A stretch of 64,000 nucleotides of DNA from Ancylomarina sp. 16SWW S1-10-2 (GCF_009669305.1 NZ_SADB01000011.1:124582-188581), one strand, 5' to 3'. Positions 9,397 through 20,004 are shown, counted from the stretch's first letter. The notes: generated by a model not told the origin, from the letters alone. Program-made: numbers and translations.

Positions 9397-10797
9397 TTAA
9401 AACAATTCACGTGGATCAGAAATGACTCCAGTTATAGCAGCAGCAGCGGCAGTTAATGGACTAGCCAATAATGTTCTTGCTCCTGGTCCTTGTCTTCCTT
9501 CAAAGTTTCTGTTCGAAGTAGAAACGCTGTATTTCCCTGCTGGAACTTTATCGTCGTTCATGGCCAAACATGCCGAACATCCTGGCTGACGCATTTTAAA
9601 TCCTGCTTCTTCTAAAATCTCTACCAATCCTTCTTTTATCGCTTGCTTTTCAACTTGTTTCGATCCAGGAACAATCCATGCAGTAACTGAGTCTGCTTTT
9701 TGCTTTCCTTTTACAGCTGCTGCAAAAACACGAAGATCTTCTATACGTCCGTTAGTACAAGAACCTACAAAAACATAATCAATTTTTTTTCCGAGCATTT
9801 TATCTCCCAAATCAAAACCCATATAATCCAATGACTTTTTGAAAGACATCAATTCTGTAGGCTCAATATCTTTCTCATTGGGGATGCTACCTGAAATACC
9901 AATACCCATTCCTGGATTGGTTCCATACGTTAACATCGGTTCAATATCTGAAGCTTTGAAAGTATATTCTTTATCAAATTTTGCTCCTTCATCCGTTTTT
10001 AACTCTTTCCATTTAGCAACTGCCTTCGTCCACTCATCTCCTTTTGGAGCAAACTCACGACCTTCTACATAATCAAAAGTGGTTTGGTCAGGAGCAATCA
10101 TACCACCACGAGCACCCATTTCGATACTCATATTACAAACGGTCATACGACCTTCCATACTTAAACTGCTAACAGCCGAACCTGCATACTCTACAAAGTA
10201 ACCCGTTGCTCCACCTGTTCCCAGTTGAGAAATCACATAAAGAGTAAGGTCTTTTGCCGAAACTCCTTTTTGCAATTCACCATCAATAGTAATTAGCATT
10301 TTTTTAGGTTTAGGCTGCAGAATACACTGAGTAGCTAAAACCATTTCGACTTCAGAAGTACCAATTCCAAAAGCAACAGCTCCAAAAGCGCCGTGAGTAG
10401 ACGTATGACTATCACCACAAACCAAAGTCATTCCTGGTTGTGTATGTCCTAGTTCAGGTCCAACAACATGAACTATACCATTGTGAGGTGTATTTAATCC
10501 ATAAAGGGTAATATTATTTTTCTCACAGTTTGCTGTCAATGTTTCCACTTGTTTTCTCGACAACTCATCCTTAATGGTTAGATGTTGATTTTCTGTGGGA
10601 ATGTTATGATCAGGTGTTGCGATGGTATTTTCAGGTCGTAAAACCTTTAATCCTCTCGCTTCCAGTCCAGAGAATGCCTGTGGACTAGTTACCTCATGAA
10701 CTAAGTGCTTATCGATATAAAACACACTAGGACCACCATCAATTTTCTCAACAACGTGCGCATCCCATACTTTATCAAATAATGTTTTTGGTTCCAT
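9397..10797 (-). CDS. leuC: 3-isopropylmalate dehydratase large subunit
   Basis: The aconitase-family subunit carrying the [4Fe-4S] cluster. Cluster cysteines appear in [15 protein letters not shown] and the paired [23 protein letters not shown] and the C-terminal [12 protein letters not shown] are also diagnostic. The 466 aa is full length and of the bacterial LeuC type rather than the archaeal HacA type. It is followed by leuD. The cluster makes the enzyme oxygen-sensitive, which suits a low-oxygen lifestyle. Confidence 0.97.
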   Translation of the reverse strand: MEPKTLFDKVWDAHVVEKIDGGPSVFYIDKHLVHEVTSPQAFSGLEARGLKVLRPENTIATPDHNIPTENQHLTIKDELSRKQVETLTANCEKNNITLYGLNTPHNGIVHVVGPELGHTQPGMTLVCGDSHTSTHGAFGAVAFGIGTSEVEMVLATQCILQPKPKKMLITIDGELQKGVSAKDLTLYVISQLGTGGATGYFVEYAGSAVSSLSMEGRMTVCNMSIEMGARGGMIAPDQTTFDYVEGREFAPKGDEWTKAVAKWKELKTDEGAKFDKEYTFKASDIEPMLTYGTNPGMGIGISGSIPNEKDIEPTELMSFKKSLDYMGFDLGDKMLGKKIDYVFVGSCTNGRIEDLRVFAAAVKGKQKADSVTAWIVPGSKQVEKQAIKEGLVEILEEAGFKMRQPGCSACLAMNDDKVPAGKYSVSTSNRNFEGRQGPGARTLLASPLTAAAAAITGVISDPRELF

Positions 10798-10847
10798 AAT
10801 ACTCTCTATAATGCTATTCTGTATATAATTTTTTCCTTTTAACTATC

Positions 10848-12341
10848 TTAAACGACCTTGGCTAAGGCATCGACCAATGCTTCAACCGAGGCAGTAACAA
10901 TGTCGATATTGGCTCCAAATCCGTAATACATTTTCCCTTTGTGATTCAACTGAACATGTACTTTACCTAGATCATCACTACCTCGAGTCAAAGTCTGAAC
11001 AAGAAACTCTTCCAAAGAAAACTCCTTTTTAATAATTTTTTTGACTGCACTAAAACAAGCATCGATAGGTCCATTGCCTTCAGCAGTTGCTGCGCAAGAT
11101 TCGCCTCTAATTTTAAGATGAACCGTTGCCATAGGAATAGTCGATTTACCAGCTACAACTTGCAATAATTCCAATTCTACTGATTTCGTCTCCGAATTTT
11201 GATCGCCCATTAACTCAGACAAATCGTGTTCGTTAATATTCTTTCTCTCATCAGCCATCACCAAGAATCGAGCATAAGCGTCATCTAATTCGCCCTTAGA
11301 CAAGGTGTAACCCATATCAGTTAAGTGATGATTCAATGCTGCCCGTCCACTTCGTGCAGACAAGATGATTGCAGATTCTTTAATTCCAACATCAACAGGA
11401 TCGATAATTTCATAATTTTCACGGTTTTTCAACACGCCATCTTGATGAATTCCTGAAGAATGAGCAAAAGCATTACGACCAACAATAGCTTTATTAGCTT
11501 GTATTGGCATATTCATCAAAGAGGAAACCAATCGACTTGCCTCAAAAATACCTTTGGAGTTAATCTTAGTATGAAATGGCAAACCATGATGTGTTTTTAT
11601 CGCCATCACAACCTCTTCGAGTGCCGTATTTCCAGCACGTTCACCAATACCATTCATAGTCACCTCAATTTGACGTGCACCATTAAGTGCACCACTTAAA
11701 GAGTTGGCTGTAGCCATTCCTAAATCATTATGACAATGAGTAGACAAGATTGCCTTGTGTACATTGGGAACATTCTCCATCAAAAATTTGATTTTTGCTC
11801 CATACTCACCTGGTAGGCAATAACCTGTTGTGTCAGGAATATTGATAACAGTTGCTCCTGCTTTAATCACCGCTTCAACAACTCTTGCCAAGTACTCGTT
11901 ATCCGAACGACCAGCATCCTCAGCGTAAAATTCAACATCCTCAACGTAACGTTTCGCATATTTTACTGCTCTAACAGCACGATCAAGAATCTCATCGGGA
12001 TTCGAATTTAGTTTGGATACGATATGATATGGAGATGTTCCAATTCCTGTATGAATACGCCCCCTTTTAGCAAATTTAAGTGACTGAGCTGCAACATCTA
12101 TATCTTTTTCTACTGCACGAGTCAATGCACATACAATAGGATTACTTACAGCCTTGGCTATTTCGACCACCGATTGAAAATCGCCTGGACTTGAAACAGG
12201 GAAACCAGCTTCAATCACATCAACTCCCAAAACTTCAAGAGTTCTAGCAACTTCAATCTTCTCAATAGTATTCAACTGGCAACCGGGGACTTGCTCCCCA
12301 TCTCGCAAAGTTGTGTCAAAAATATATATTCTATCACTCAT
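10848..12341 (-). CDS. leuA: 2-isopropylmalate synthase
   Basis: Condenses 2-ketoisovalerate with acetyl-CoA, the committed step to leucine. The 497 aa begin with the active-site strand [16 protein letters not shown] (8-23). The metal motif is [14 protein letters not shown] (about 200-213) and [15 protein letters not shown] follows near 290. The last about 130 residues form the leucine-binding allosteric domain. Feedback by leucine is expected from the family. It is the first structural gene of the leu operon and starts 42 bp beyond an attenuator terminator, so it is controlled both by attenuation and by feedback. Confidence 0.97.
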   Translation of the reverse strand: MSDRIYIFDTTLRDGEQVPGCQLNTIEKIEVARTLEVLGVDVIEAGFPVSSPGDFQSVVEIAKAVSNPIVCALTRAVEKDIDVAAQSLKFAKRGRIHTGIGTSPYHIVSKLNSNPDEILDRAVRAVKYAKRYVEDVEFYAEDAGRSDNEYLARVVEAVIKAGATVINIPDTTGYCLPGEYGAKIKFLMENVPNVHKAILSTHCHNDLGMATANSLSGALNGARQIEVTMNGIGERAGNTALEEVVMAIKTHHGLPFHTKINSKGIFEASRLVSSLMNMPIQANKAIVGRNAFAHSSGIHQDGVLKNRENYEIIDPVDVGIKESAIILSARSGRAALNHHLTDMGYTLSKGELDDAYARFLVMADERKNINEHDLSELMGDQNSETKSVELELLQVVAGKSTIPMATVHLKIRGESCAATAEGNGPIDACFSAVKKIIKKEFSLEEFLVQTLTRGSDDLGKVHVQLNHKGKMYYGFGANIDIVTASVEALVDALAKVV

Positions 12342-12382
12342 CTTTTTGTAATATTTGTGGTTAAGTCATTTCGATTAAGAGC

Positions 12383-12410
12383 AAAAAAAAATCCTTCCTT
12401 ATGGGAAGAA
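12383..12410 (-). terminator. Attenuator terminator of the leu operon
   Basis: On the minus strand TTCTTCC, loop CATAA, GGAAGGA (one G-U pair), then nine T residues, ending 42 bp before leuA. Its left arm overlaps TCTTCCC (12403-12409). That segment is fully complementary to GGGAAGA at 12454-12460 inside the leader peptide gene, so an alternative antiterminator fold competes with it. Confidence 0.85.
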
Positions 12411-12460
12411 CTTCGTATAATTATCAGATATCCTGATTTAAATTATACCACAGTCTTCCC
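12403..12460 (-). promoter_or_regulatory. Antiterminator hairpin of the leu attenuator
   Basis: Outer arms GGGAAGA (12454-12460) and TCTTCCC (12403-12409) enclose an 8-bp perfect inner pair GTATAATT/AATTATAC and an inner ATCAG/CTGAT pair. The whole leader can fold into one long stem excluding the terminator. The outer left arm lies in codons 25-27 of the leader peptide. A ribosome reaching the stop codon would mask it and let the terminator form, whereas a ribosome stalled on the upstream Leu/Ile codons leaves it free. Confidence 0.75.
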
Positions 12461-12532
12461 TATCGATTTTTCTATTAAGAGATCGAGAGTGAGAATTAAA
12501 TAAATAAGAATAATATTCATTTTATTTTTCAT
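12443..12532 (-). CDS. leuL: leu operon leader peptide (attenuation)
   Basis: A 29-codon reading frame from ATG (12532) to TAA (12443), too short for ordinary gene finders. Residues 7-20 are IILIYLILTLDLLI, so 11 of 14 codons are Leu or Ile, and the peptide ends in two Val codons. It is followed by mutually exclusive antiterminator and terminator hairpins and then by leuA. This is the textbook layout of ribosome-mediated attenuation. Low charged Leu/Ile tRNA stalls the ribosome and keeps the operon on. The peptide itself is probably not functional. Confidence 0.85.
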   Translation of the reverse strand: MKNKMNIILIYLILTLDLLIEKSIGKTVV

Positions 12533-12575
12533 TACTGTGATACTTTGGAATGGAGACATCTTCTCGATTGCTAAA

Positions 12576-12583
12576 CAAATCTA
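12576..12583 (-). promoter_or_regulatory. Candidate -7 box of the leu leader promoter
   Basis: TAGATTTG on the minus strand fits the Bacteroidota -7 consensus TAnnTTTG and would start transcription about 37 nt before the leader peptide ATG. No good TTTG -33 box is seen at the usual distance. Confidence 0.4.
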
Positions 12584-12787
12584 AAAATTTAACTAGCCTA
12601 GTGAAAACAAATAATACCATCAGATTACGATCTTCAAATCAATATAACACGACTAGATTTCAACTACACACAAGTACAAATACATAACAATCAGAGGGTT
12701 AACAAAACACACCTTATTCTAAAAGCATGGGTTACCCAAGCATGTTTTACAACAATCAAGCCTCATATTTCTTTTTAAAATTTACAT
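12584..12787. other. Spacer between leu promoter region and ilvA terminator
   Basis: No reading frame, repeat or further structure is recognised here. It should hold the upstream part of the leu promoter. Confidence 0.5.
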
Positions 12788-12829
12788 ATAAAAAAAACAG
12801 GAATCAGTTATAAAGCGATCTCCTGTTTT
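12788..12829 (-). terminator. Terminator of the ilv operon after ilvA
   Basis: On the minus strand AAAACAGGA pairs with TCCTGTTTT around a 24-nt loop, followed by a T tract. It separates the ilv operon from the independently started leu operon. Confidence 0.75.
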
Positions 12830-12855
12830 CACAATTCATTGTTTTTGGTCAATAT

Positions 12856-14109
12856 TTAAACGATTAACTGAAATAAATCAGCCTTGTCATTAAGGTATTC
12901 AAAAATAAAATTTCGCTCTCTCATTCTTTCCTGTAAACGTTTCAATCCCCCAGATTCATGAACCTCAATTCCAATTACAGCAGGACCTTTTTCACGACTA
13001 CTTTTCTTGTAATATTCAAAATGTGTTATATCATCACCCGTATCAAGAACGTCATTCACAAATTCTTTAAGAGCTCCAGACCTTTGTGGAAAACGAACAA
13101 TAAAATAATGTTTCAAACCTTCATACAAAAGGCTACGTTCTTTTATTTCTTCCATTCTAGTTATGTCGTTATTGCTACCACTTAAGACACAAACAACATT
13201 TTTACCTTTTATTTTATCAGCCATCAAATCTAAAACAGCAATAGACATAACTCCTGCTGGTTCTGCAACTATGGCATCCTCATTATACAAACGCAATATG
13301 GTGGAACAAATTAAACCTTCTGGAACAATTAAAACATCATCCAAAACCTTATCACAAATTTTCCATGTGTAATCACCAACCTTTTGGACGGCAGCACCGT
13401 CAACAAAACGATCAATATTTTCAAGGGCGAGATTGCATTTATTGTCTAAAGCCAATTTCATAGATGGAGCACCTGCTGGCTCAACGCCAATAATCTTAGT
13501 ATTAGGACTAAACTCTTTAATCCAAGCACCTACACCTGAAGCCAATCCACCACCACCAATAGGCAAAATTACATAGTCAATTGGCTCACTACATTGTTGC
13601 AATATTTCTAAGCCAATAGTTCCCTGTCCCTCAATTGTTTTAGGATCATCGAAAGGATGAATAAAGGTCTTTCCAGATTCCTTAGCATCAGATATTGCTT
13701 TAGATGAAGCATCATCGAAAGTATCTCCTATGAGAAATATTTCAACAAACTCACCACCAAACATTTTTACTTGATTAATTTTCTGACGAGGTGTTGTTTC
13801 AGGCATATAAATGCTTCCAAAACATTTTAGTTTCTGGCAAGAGTAAGCAACACCTTGTGCATGATTTCCAGCACTAGCGCATACAATTCCCTTATTTAAA
13901 TTTTCTTTAGAGAGACTTGATATTTTATTATAAGCACCTCGAATCTTGTAAGAACGAACCAACTGCAAATCTTCTCTTTTTAGATAAATATTTGCCTGAT
14001 GTCGTTTAGATAAGTTAAGATTCTTAAGTAATGGAGTTTCCACAGCGACATCCTGAACCTTCTTATTCGCTTTGACTATCTCCGACATTTGTGGATAGTA
14101 TTCTTTCAT
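12856..14109 (-). CDS. ilvA: Threonine dehydratase (biosynthetic)
   Basis: A PLP enzyme deaminating threonine to 2-ketobutyrate, the usual entry to isoleucine. The PLP lysine lies in VRSYKIRGAYNK and the phosphate loop is GGGGLASG (about 195). A C-terminal ACT-like regulatory domain (about 335-417: HYFIVRFPQRSGALKEF) implies isoleucine feedback. The frame opens at a GTG (14157). The ATG at 14109 (MKEYYPQ) is preferred, giving 417 aa and a conventional N-terminus. It is the last gene of the ilv operon, 182 bp after ilvC, with two palindromes in the spacer. Confidence 0.92.
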   Translation of the reverse strand: MKEYYPQMSEIVKANKKVQDVAVETPLLKNLNLSKRHQANIYLKREDLQLVRSYKIRGAYNKISSLSKENLNKGIVCASAGNHAQGVAYSCQKLKCFGSIYMPETTPRQKINQVKMFGGEFVEIFLIGDTFDDASSKAISDAKESGKTFIHPFDDPKTIEGQGTIGLEILQQCSEPIDYVILPIGGGGLASGVGAWIKEFSPNTKIIGVEPAGAPSMKLALDNKCNLALENIDRFVDGAAVQKVGDYTWKICDKVLDDVLIVPEGLICSTILRLYNEDAIVAEPAGVMSIAVLDLMADKIKGKNVVCVLSGSNNDITRMEEIKERSLLYEGLKHYFIVRFPQRSGALKEFVNDVLDTGDDITHFEYYKKSSREKGPAVIGIEVHESGGLKRLQERMRERNFIFEYLNDKADLFQLIV

Positions 14110-14173
14110 ATTTTCTGACAAAATTTTTCTTTTAAAGTTCAAAGAATTCTGAACCACTTATCCTATGTTATCC

Positions 14174-14243
14174 TATATAAACTACAGTTTATATAAATAA
14201 ACTATTAGTACCCCAAATGGATTTGGAGCACTAATAGTTTATT
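14174..14243. repeat. Two adjacent palindromes in the ilvC-ilvA spacer
   Basis: 14174-14195 is a perfect 10-bp inverted repeat TATATAAACT/AGTTTATATA with a 2-nt centre. It abuts a larger one, 14196-14243, with 14-bp perfect outer arms AATAAACTATTAGT/ACTAATAGTTTATT and an inner CCAAAT/ATTTGG pair. Neither has a T tract on either strand, so they are not standard terminators. They may be an mRNA processing or stability element inside the operon. Confidence 0.7.
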
Positions 14244-14291
14244 GCAAATTAATAATTGAGTAAATTTTCATTCACACATCATAACTAACTT

Positions 14292-15338
14292 CTAATTATT
14301 TTCTGGACGAAGCTTACGAACGGCTTTTCCTGTTTCCCACATTTCGCTTTCACGCATTTCTTTCAATTCAGCATTCAATTTCGCACGATAGTCAGCCTGA
14401 GAGTTAGAATCGATAGAACGTTGAGCTTCCTTACCAGCTTTAACATCTTTATATAACTTTTCGAACACAGGTTTAGTTGCATCACGGAAAGGCTTCCACC
14501 AATCTAATGCTCCACGTTGTGCCGTAGTTGAAGTATTGGCATACATCCAATCCATTCCATTTTCAGCAATTAAAGGCATTAAACTCTGAGTTAATTCCTC
14601 AACAGTTTCATTAAAAGCCTCAGATGGCGAGTGACCATTAGCACGCAATACATCAAATTGAGCTGCAAAAATACCTTGGATACATCCCATCAAAGTTCCA
14701 CGCTCACCTGTTAGGTCAGAATATACTTCACGCTTAAAAGTTGTTTCGAAAAGGTAACCCGATCCTACACCAATTCCCAAAGCAACAACACGATCGAAAG
14801 CACGACCCGTTGCATCTTGGAAGATTGCATATGAAGAATTCAACCCACGACCTTCAAGGAACATACGACGCAAACTCGTTCCTGAACCTTTAGGCGCAAT
14901 AAGAATTACATCAACATCTGCTGGAGGTACAATACCTGTTCTTTCCTTGTAAGTGATACCAAAACCGTGTGAAAAATAAAGAGCCTTACCTGGCTTCAAA
15001 TATTTTTGAACAGTTGGCCAAACTTCAATCTGACCTGCATCTGACAATAGATATTGGATTACAGTACCTTTATCTAAAGCTTCTTCAATCTCGAAAAGAT
15101 CTTTACCAGGAACCCAACCGTCAGCAATGGCTTTATCCCAAGTTTTAGAATCCTTACGCTGGCCAACAATTACGTTAAAACCATTGTCTTTAAGATTTAG
15201 TGACTGACCTGGACCTTGTACACCATAACCGATTACTGCAATGGTTTCATCCTTCAATACTTCACGTGCTTTCTCCAATGAGAATTCTTCACGTGTTACA
15301 ACTTGTTCTTCTGTTCCTCCAAAATTTATTGTTGCCAT
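14292..15338 (-). CDS. ilvC: Ketol-acid reductoisomerase
   Basis: Mg- and NAD(P)H-dependent isomeroreductase acting on acetolactate and acetohydroxybutyrate. The Rossmann loop is VIGYGVQGPGQSLNL (about 35-49), the catalytic region is VDVILIAPKGSGTS, and ETTFKREVYSDLTGERG carries the metal-binding acidic residues. At 348 aa it has one knotted domain, class I. The C-terminal end is complete. It lies between ilvN and ilvA with spacers of about 200 and 180 bp, which is loose for an operon but without any terminator. Confidence 0.95.
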   Translation of the reverse strand: MATINFGGTEEQVVTREEFSLEKAREVLKDETIAVIGYGVQGPGQSLNLKDNGFNVIVGQRKDSKTWDKAIADGWVPGKDLFEIEEALDKGTVIQYLLSDAGQIEVWPTVQKYLKPGKALYFSHGFGITYKERTGIVPPADVDVILIAPKGSGTSLRRMFLEGRGLNSSYAIFQDATGRAFDRVVALGIGVGSGYLFETTFKREVYSDLTGERGTLMGCIQGIFAAQFDVLRANGHSPSEAFNETVEELTQSLMPLIAENGMDWMYANTSTTAQRGALDWWKPFRDATKPVFEKLYKDVKAGKEAQRSIDSNSQADYRAKLNAELKEMRESEMWETGKAVRKLRPENN

Positions 15339-15542
15339 CTTTTTTGATTTTTTTGATTTGGAACGTTAGATCGATTTTTATCAACACTAGCTCCTAAATC
15401 TTTATTGTTATTGATTTATTTCTTGTTCGAGCCTTTCAGCCTTATTTTTATATACTTATGCTTTTCCCCAAGTTTTACTTGGGTTTCACTCCAGTTTATT
15501 CGAATTATATCCCTTCAAGATATTTTCAATCATAATTCTGTA

Positions 15543-16064
15543 TTAGCTTGCCTCAGCCAATCCTTTTAAATAGGATGTGAAATCTTTCTGAGAAGTTGAA
15601 ATGGCTACTCGACCCGATCGAGCAAATTGCAAAACGCCATACGGCTCAAGTTCTTGAAATAACTCTTGATTTCCAGCCTTATAACCAACTCTCTCAATGA
15701 CCAAAAAATCAGGACCTACCGTTAAGATCCTTGCGTTATGATTTCTCACCAAAGCTTCCAAATTACCATTCAATTTGTTTGAAATTGCAATTTTGATCAA
15801 AGCCACTTCCTGATGAACAATTTCTTCTGCCTCAAAATAGATAGCTTTAAAAACGCCAATAATCTTTTCAATTTGTAAGACGATATTTTCAACCTTACCC
15901 TCATCCATAAAAGCTACAATTGTATATCTTGAAACGCCTTTTACTTCCGATTCCGAAACTGTTAAGCTCTCTATATTAATTTTACGCCTTGAAAAAACAA
16001 TGGTTATTTCATTCAGTAGACCTATATTATTTTCTGAAAAAACTGTTATTGTATACTCTTGCAT
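15543..16064 (-). CDS. ilvN: Acetolactate synthase small (regulatory) subunit
   Basis: A 173-aa subunit with an N-terminal ACT domain (2-75: YTITVFSENNIGLLNEITI then RRKINIESLTVSES) and a second ACT-like half ending GRVAISTSQKDF. It binds valine and confers feedback on the IlvB catalytic subunit. The usual length is about 160-180 aa. It is also called ilvH. It follows ilvB after a 202-bp spacer that contains an 8-bp inverted repeat CTCCTCCT/AGGAGGAG (16204-16225). Confidence 0.92.
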   Translation of the reverse strand: MQEYTITVFSENNIGLLNEITIVFSRRKINIESLTVSESEVKGVSRYTIVAFMDEGKVENIVLQIEKIIGVFKAIYFEAEEIVHQEVALIKIAISNKLNGNLEALVRNHNARILTVGPDFLVIERVGYKAGNQELFQELEPYGVLQFARSGRVAISTSQKDFTSYLKGLAEAS

Positions 16065-16266
16065 TATTCTTAGTATTTAATAGTTAATAGCTAGTATCAA
16101 GTAATGAGATGATTTACAGCTGCAAATTTTATCTTTAGATTTTACACTTACAGGTTTTGTAGACATCAACAAAAAAGACCACCTCGCCTTCATTCTTCAG
16201 GCACTCCTCCTAAAAAAAGGAGGAGAAACTTTTACTTTTTGACCTTTAAACTTTAACCTTGGAGTC

Positions 16267-18003
16267 TTATTCCAATCTCATTTCCGAAACAGATGTTCCT
16301 GGAACAATCATCGGTAATACATTACTCTCAGTTTCTACAACAACTTCAAGGAAGTAAGCATTTGGCGAATCCAACATTTCTTTAATTGCTGCATCCAAAT
16401 TCTCACGTTTACTTACTCTTTTTGCTTCTATGCCATACCCATCAACAATCTTTACAAAATCAGGATTATCTAATTTAGTACATGAAAAACGCTGGTCGAA
16501 AAATAAATCTTGCCACTGTCTTACCATACCCAAAAATGAGTTATTCACAACAATAATCTTAACTGGCAAATTGTATTGTCTAATCATAGCCAGTTCTTGC
16601 AAAGTCATTTGAAAACCACCATCACCCGATATGGATACAACCTTAGCATTTTTATCACCAATTTGAGCACCAATTGCAGCTGGTAAACCGAATCCCATAG
16701 TACCCAATCCTCCAGAAGTTATCTGTGTATTTGGTCTTTTGAATTCATAATATCGAGCTGATGCCATTTGATTCTGTCCTACATCTGAGCATAAAATAGC
16801 TTCACCATTCGTTTGCTCAGAAACAGTTCGAACAACCTCTGCCATATTAATATTCTCTTTCTTGGAATAGGCTTGTTTCTTTATTACTTTATCAAATTCT
16901 AATTGATAAAAATCTTTGAACGATTTCATCCACTGAGGCTTCTCAGCACCACGAACCACCTTATTTAATAAACTCAAAGCTTGCTTAGCATCTGCCAACA
17001 AAGCCACATCAACCTTAATATTTTTGTTATGCTCCGATGGATCAATATCAATATGAACAATCTTCGCTTGCTTAGCGTATTTGGCTGTATCGCCTGTTAC
17101 TCTATCGTCAAAACGCATACCAACTGCAATCAAAACATCACATTCGTTGGTATTAATATTCGGTCCATAATTACCATGCATACCCAACATGCCTACATAA
17201 AGAGGATGATCAGTTGGAAAACACGATAAACCTAAAAGTGTACATGCAACTGGAATCTTAGTCTTCTCTACAAATTCCATTAACTCTTTTTCTGCACCAG
17301 ACAATAAAATTCCCTGACCAGCAAGCAATAACGGTTTCTTCGCTCCATTAATCAATTCAGCTGCAGCTTCAAGCTGACTCATGTCTAGCTCTGGCATTGG
17401 CTGATAAGAACGAATAAAATCACATTTTTTGTATTTATAATCTGCAGTAGCAATCTGGGCATCTTTTGTAATATCAATCAATACTGGTCCCGGACGACCT
17501 GAACGAGCGATATAAAAAGCCTTAGCCATAACTTCTGCGATTTCTTCAACTTTGGTTATTTGAAAATTCCACTTTGTAACTGGCATTGACAAACCTATCA
17601 TGTTTGTTTCCTGAAAAGCATCCGATCCTAAAAAGCCACTGGCAACCTGTCCTGTTATAATAACAAGTGGAGTAGAATCTAAATAAGCATCTGCCAAACC
17701 CGTTAATACGTTTGTTGCTCCAGGTCCCGAAGTTGTAAAACAAACACCAGGTTTCTTACTAATTCGAGCATAAGCTTGAGCTGCATGAACTGCACCTTGC
17801 TCATGACGTGCTTGGTAATGTTGCAATTCATCCTGATGATCGTATAAAGCATCATAAACTGGCATAATTGCACCACCAATATATCCGAATATACTATCTA
17901 CTTTTTCCTCTACCAGACTTCGAACTAATATTTCTGCTCCCGACAAATGATTTGTATTCTTACTCATGGTGTCTGTATTTTGAGTTTTTGTTGCTACTTC
18001 CAT
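16267..18003 (-). CDS. ilvB: Acetolactate synthase large (catalytic) subunit
   Basis: A ThDP and FAD enzyme that makes acetolactate (Val/Leu branch) and acetohydroxybutyrate (Ile branch). The catalytic Glu region is YQARHEQGAVHAAQAYAR (about 62-79). The central FAD-type domain contains GMLGMHGNYGPN, and the ThDP-binding segment is ISGDGGFQMTLQEL with IVVNNSFLGMVRQWQ. The 578 aa is full length. The ATG at 18003 is used. An internal ATG at 17967 is equally possible. It lies between ilvD and ilvN. Confidence 0.96.
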   Translation of the reverse strand: MEVATKTQNTDTMSKNTNHLSGAEILVRSLVEEKVDSIFGYIGGAIMPVYDALYDHQDELQHYQARHEQGAVHAAQAYARISKKPGVCFTTSGPGATNVLTGLADAYLDSTPLVIITGQVASGFLGSDAFQETNMIGLSMPVTKWNFQITKVEEIAEVMAKAFYIARSGRPGPVLIDITKDAQIATADYKYKKCDFIRSYQPMPELDMSQLEAAAELINGAKKPLLLAGQGILLSGAEKELMEFVEKTKIPVACTLLGLSCFPTDHPLYVGMLGMHGNYGPNINTNECDVLIAVGMRFDDRVTGDTAKYAKQAKIVHIDIDPSEHNKNIKVDVALLADAKQALSLLNKVVRGAEKPQWMKSFKDFYQLEFDKVIKKQAYSKKENINMAEVVRTVSEQTNGEAILCSDVGQNQMASARYYEFKRPNTQITSGGLGTMGFGLPAAIGAQIGDKNAKVVSISGDGGFQMTLQELAMIRQYNLPVKIIVVNNSFLGMVRQWQDLFFDQRFSCTKLDNPDFVKIVDGYGIEAKRVSKRENLDAAIKEMLDSPNAYFLEVVVETESNVLPMIVPGTSVSEMRLE

Positions 18004-18098
18004 CTTCTTATTTTTCTGTTCCCCCAGGCGTTGCCTAGGGCTGAATTGATTACAGCCTTTTAGGCTTTTTCGTTAATTCATAACTACCAATTCTTAAT

Positions 18099-19934
18099 TT
18101 ATAATTGCCTAACGGCTCCCTTATCTGCTGAAGAAACCAATTTTGAATAAGCTTGTAAGGCTTTTGAGACAACTCTTCCACGTCCTCTTGGAGTGAAGGC
18201 TTTGTCGCCATAGGCTTCTTCTTCTTTTCTTCGTTTTTCCAATTCTTCATCCGATATACATATATTCAGACTTCGGTTTGGTATGCTGATTTCTATTTTA
18301 TCTCCTTCTTTTATCAAAGCAATTGCTCCTCCTGCTGATGCTTCTGGTGATACATGACCAATCGATAATCCTGAAGTTCCTCCAGAAAATCGACCATCGG
18401 TAATTAAAGCACACTTAGCTCCCAATCCAATAGCTTTAAGATAAGAAGTTGGGTAAAGCATCTCCTGCATTCCCGGTCCTCCTGCTGGACCTTCAAACTT
18501 AATCACCACCACATCACCAGCACTTACTTGTTTCGTTAAAATTGCTTCGCAAGCATCGTGCTGTGAATGATAAACCTTAGCTGTTCCTTTAAAATTAAAT
18601 ACCTCTTTGGCGACACCAGCTGTTTTTACAACACAACCATCAGGTGCAATATTTCCAAAGAGTACGGCTAAACCACCATCTTGAGTATACGCATTAGCTA
18701 TATTTCTAATACATCCATTTTCTCTATCAACATCCACTTCTTTGAACTGTGAATTTTGAGATGCGAAAGTTAAATTTCGACCGCTGCGTCCTGGTGCAGC
18801 AGAAAATATTTCCTTTGCTTTTTCTGTTAAACTATCTGCAGTCAAGTCATATTCTTTGAGTGCCTGCTTCAAACTTTTTTGATCTACACGACCAACTTCA
18901 GTATGTAACAAACCACCTCTATCTAACTCAGCCAATATGCTCATAATACCACCTGCACGATTTACATCCTCAATATAATAGTCAGGTGAATTAGGTGCTA
19001 CCTTACAAACATTAGGTGTTTTACGAGATAACTCATCCATATCTTTCATCGTAAAATCTAACTCAGCCTCGTGTGCTATAGCTAAAAGATGAAGTACCGT
19101 ATTGGTTGATCCTCCCATTGCAATATCCAATGTCATTGCATTCTTGAAAGCATCAAGTGTAGCCACTGATCTTGGTAAAACTGAAGCATCGCCGTCCTTA
19201 TAGTAAGCATCGGTAATCTTCACAATACAATCGGCAGCATCCATAAACAAATCCTTACGCAACTTGTGAGTTGCAAGCAAAGTTCCGTTTCCTGGTAAAG
19301 CTAATCCAAGAGCTTCGTTCAAACAATTCATCGAATTTGCAGTAAACATTCCTGAACATGAGCCACAAGTTGGACAAGCCGACTCTTCAACCTCCTGAAG
19401 ACGTTCATCGCTTATACTATCGTCACCTGCCTTAACCATCGCATCAACTAAATCAAGCTTTTCACCTTTCGATTCACCCGCTTCCATTGGTCCACCCGAT
19501 ACAAAAACAGTTGGAATATTCAATCGCATAGCTGCCATCATCATACCTGGCGTAATCTTATCGCAATTCGATATACAAATCATCGCATCAACCTTATGCG
19601 CGTTACACACATATTCTACACTATCAGCAATTACGTCTCTCGATGGTAGTGAATAAAGCATTCCATCGTGTCCCATTGCAATACCATCATCAATAGCAAT
19701 TGTATTAAACTCTGCTGCAAAATAACCAGCCTTCTCTATCTCTTTTTTCACCATTTGGCCAACGTTCTGTAAGTGTACATGACCTGGAACAAACTGTGAA
19801 AATGAATTTACAATAGCGATAACTGGCTTACCAAACATATCTTCTTTCATGCCATTAGCACGCCACAAGCTTCTAGCTCCTGCCATGCGTCTGCCTTCTG
19901 TTGTTTGACTGCTGCGTAATTTATTTTTATACAT
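18099..19934 (-). CDS. ilvD: Dihydroxy-acid dehydratase
   Basis: An Fe-S enzyme dehydrating dihydroxyvalerates to 2-keto acids for Ile and Val. Cluster cysteines occur in [11 protein letters not shown] (about 122) and [17 protein letters not shown] (about 192-208). [16 protein letters not shown] is a C-terminal family mark. The 611 aa matches the long E. coli-type enzyme with an oxygen-labile [4Fe-4S] cluster. It is the first structural gene of the ilv operon, 70 bp after the second attenuator terminator. Confidence 0.97.
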   Translation of the reverse strand: MYKNKLRSSQTTEGRRMAGARSLWRANGMKEDMFGKPVIAIVNSFSQFVPGHVHLQNVGQMVKKEIEKAGYFAAEFNTIAIDDGIAMGHDGMLYSLPSRDVIADSVEYVCNAHKVDAMICISNCDKITPGMMMAAMRLNIPTVFVSGGPMEAGESKGEKLDLVDAMVKAGDDSISDERLQEVEESACPTCGSCSGMFTANSMNCLNEALGLALPGNGTLLATHKLRKDLFMDAADCIVKITDAYYKDGDASVLPRSVATLDAFKNAMTLDIAMGGSTNTVLHLLAIAHEAELDFTMKDMDELSRKTPNVCKVAPNSPDYYIEDVNRAGGIMSILAELDRGGLLHTEVGRVDQKSLKQALKEYDLTADSLTEKAKEIFSAAPGRSGRNLTFASQNSQFKEVDVDRENGCIRNIANAYTQDGGLAVLFGNIAPDGCVVKTAGVAKEVFNFKGTAKVYHSQHDACEAILTKQVSAGDVVVIKFEGPAGGPGMQEMLYPTSYLKAIGLGAKCALITDGRFSGGTSGLSIGHVSPEASAGGAIALIKEGDKIEISIPNRSLNICISDEELEKRRKEEEAYGDKAFTPRGRGRVVSKALQAYSKLVSSADKGAVRQL

Positions 19935-20004
19935 TTTGATTAATGTTTTATAATTGTTTGTACTAAACTGCTGTCAATTATCAATATCTCAGCAAATTCG
20001 AGGC

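Noticed and set aside
15339-15542. Possible third attenuator in the ilvN-ilvC spacer (hairpin CCCAAG-TTTTA-CTTGGG)
   Set aside because: There is no T tract after the hairpin and no short frame rich in Ile, Val or Leu codons before it.
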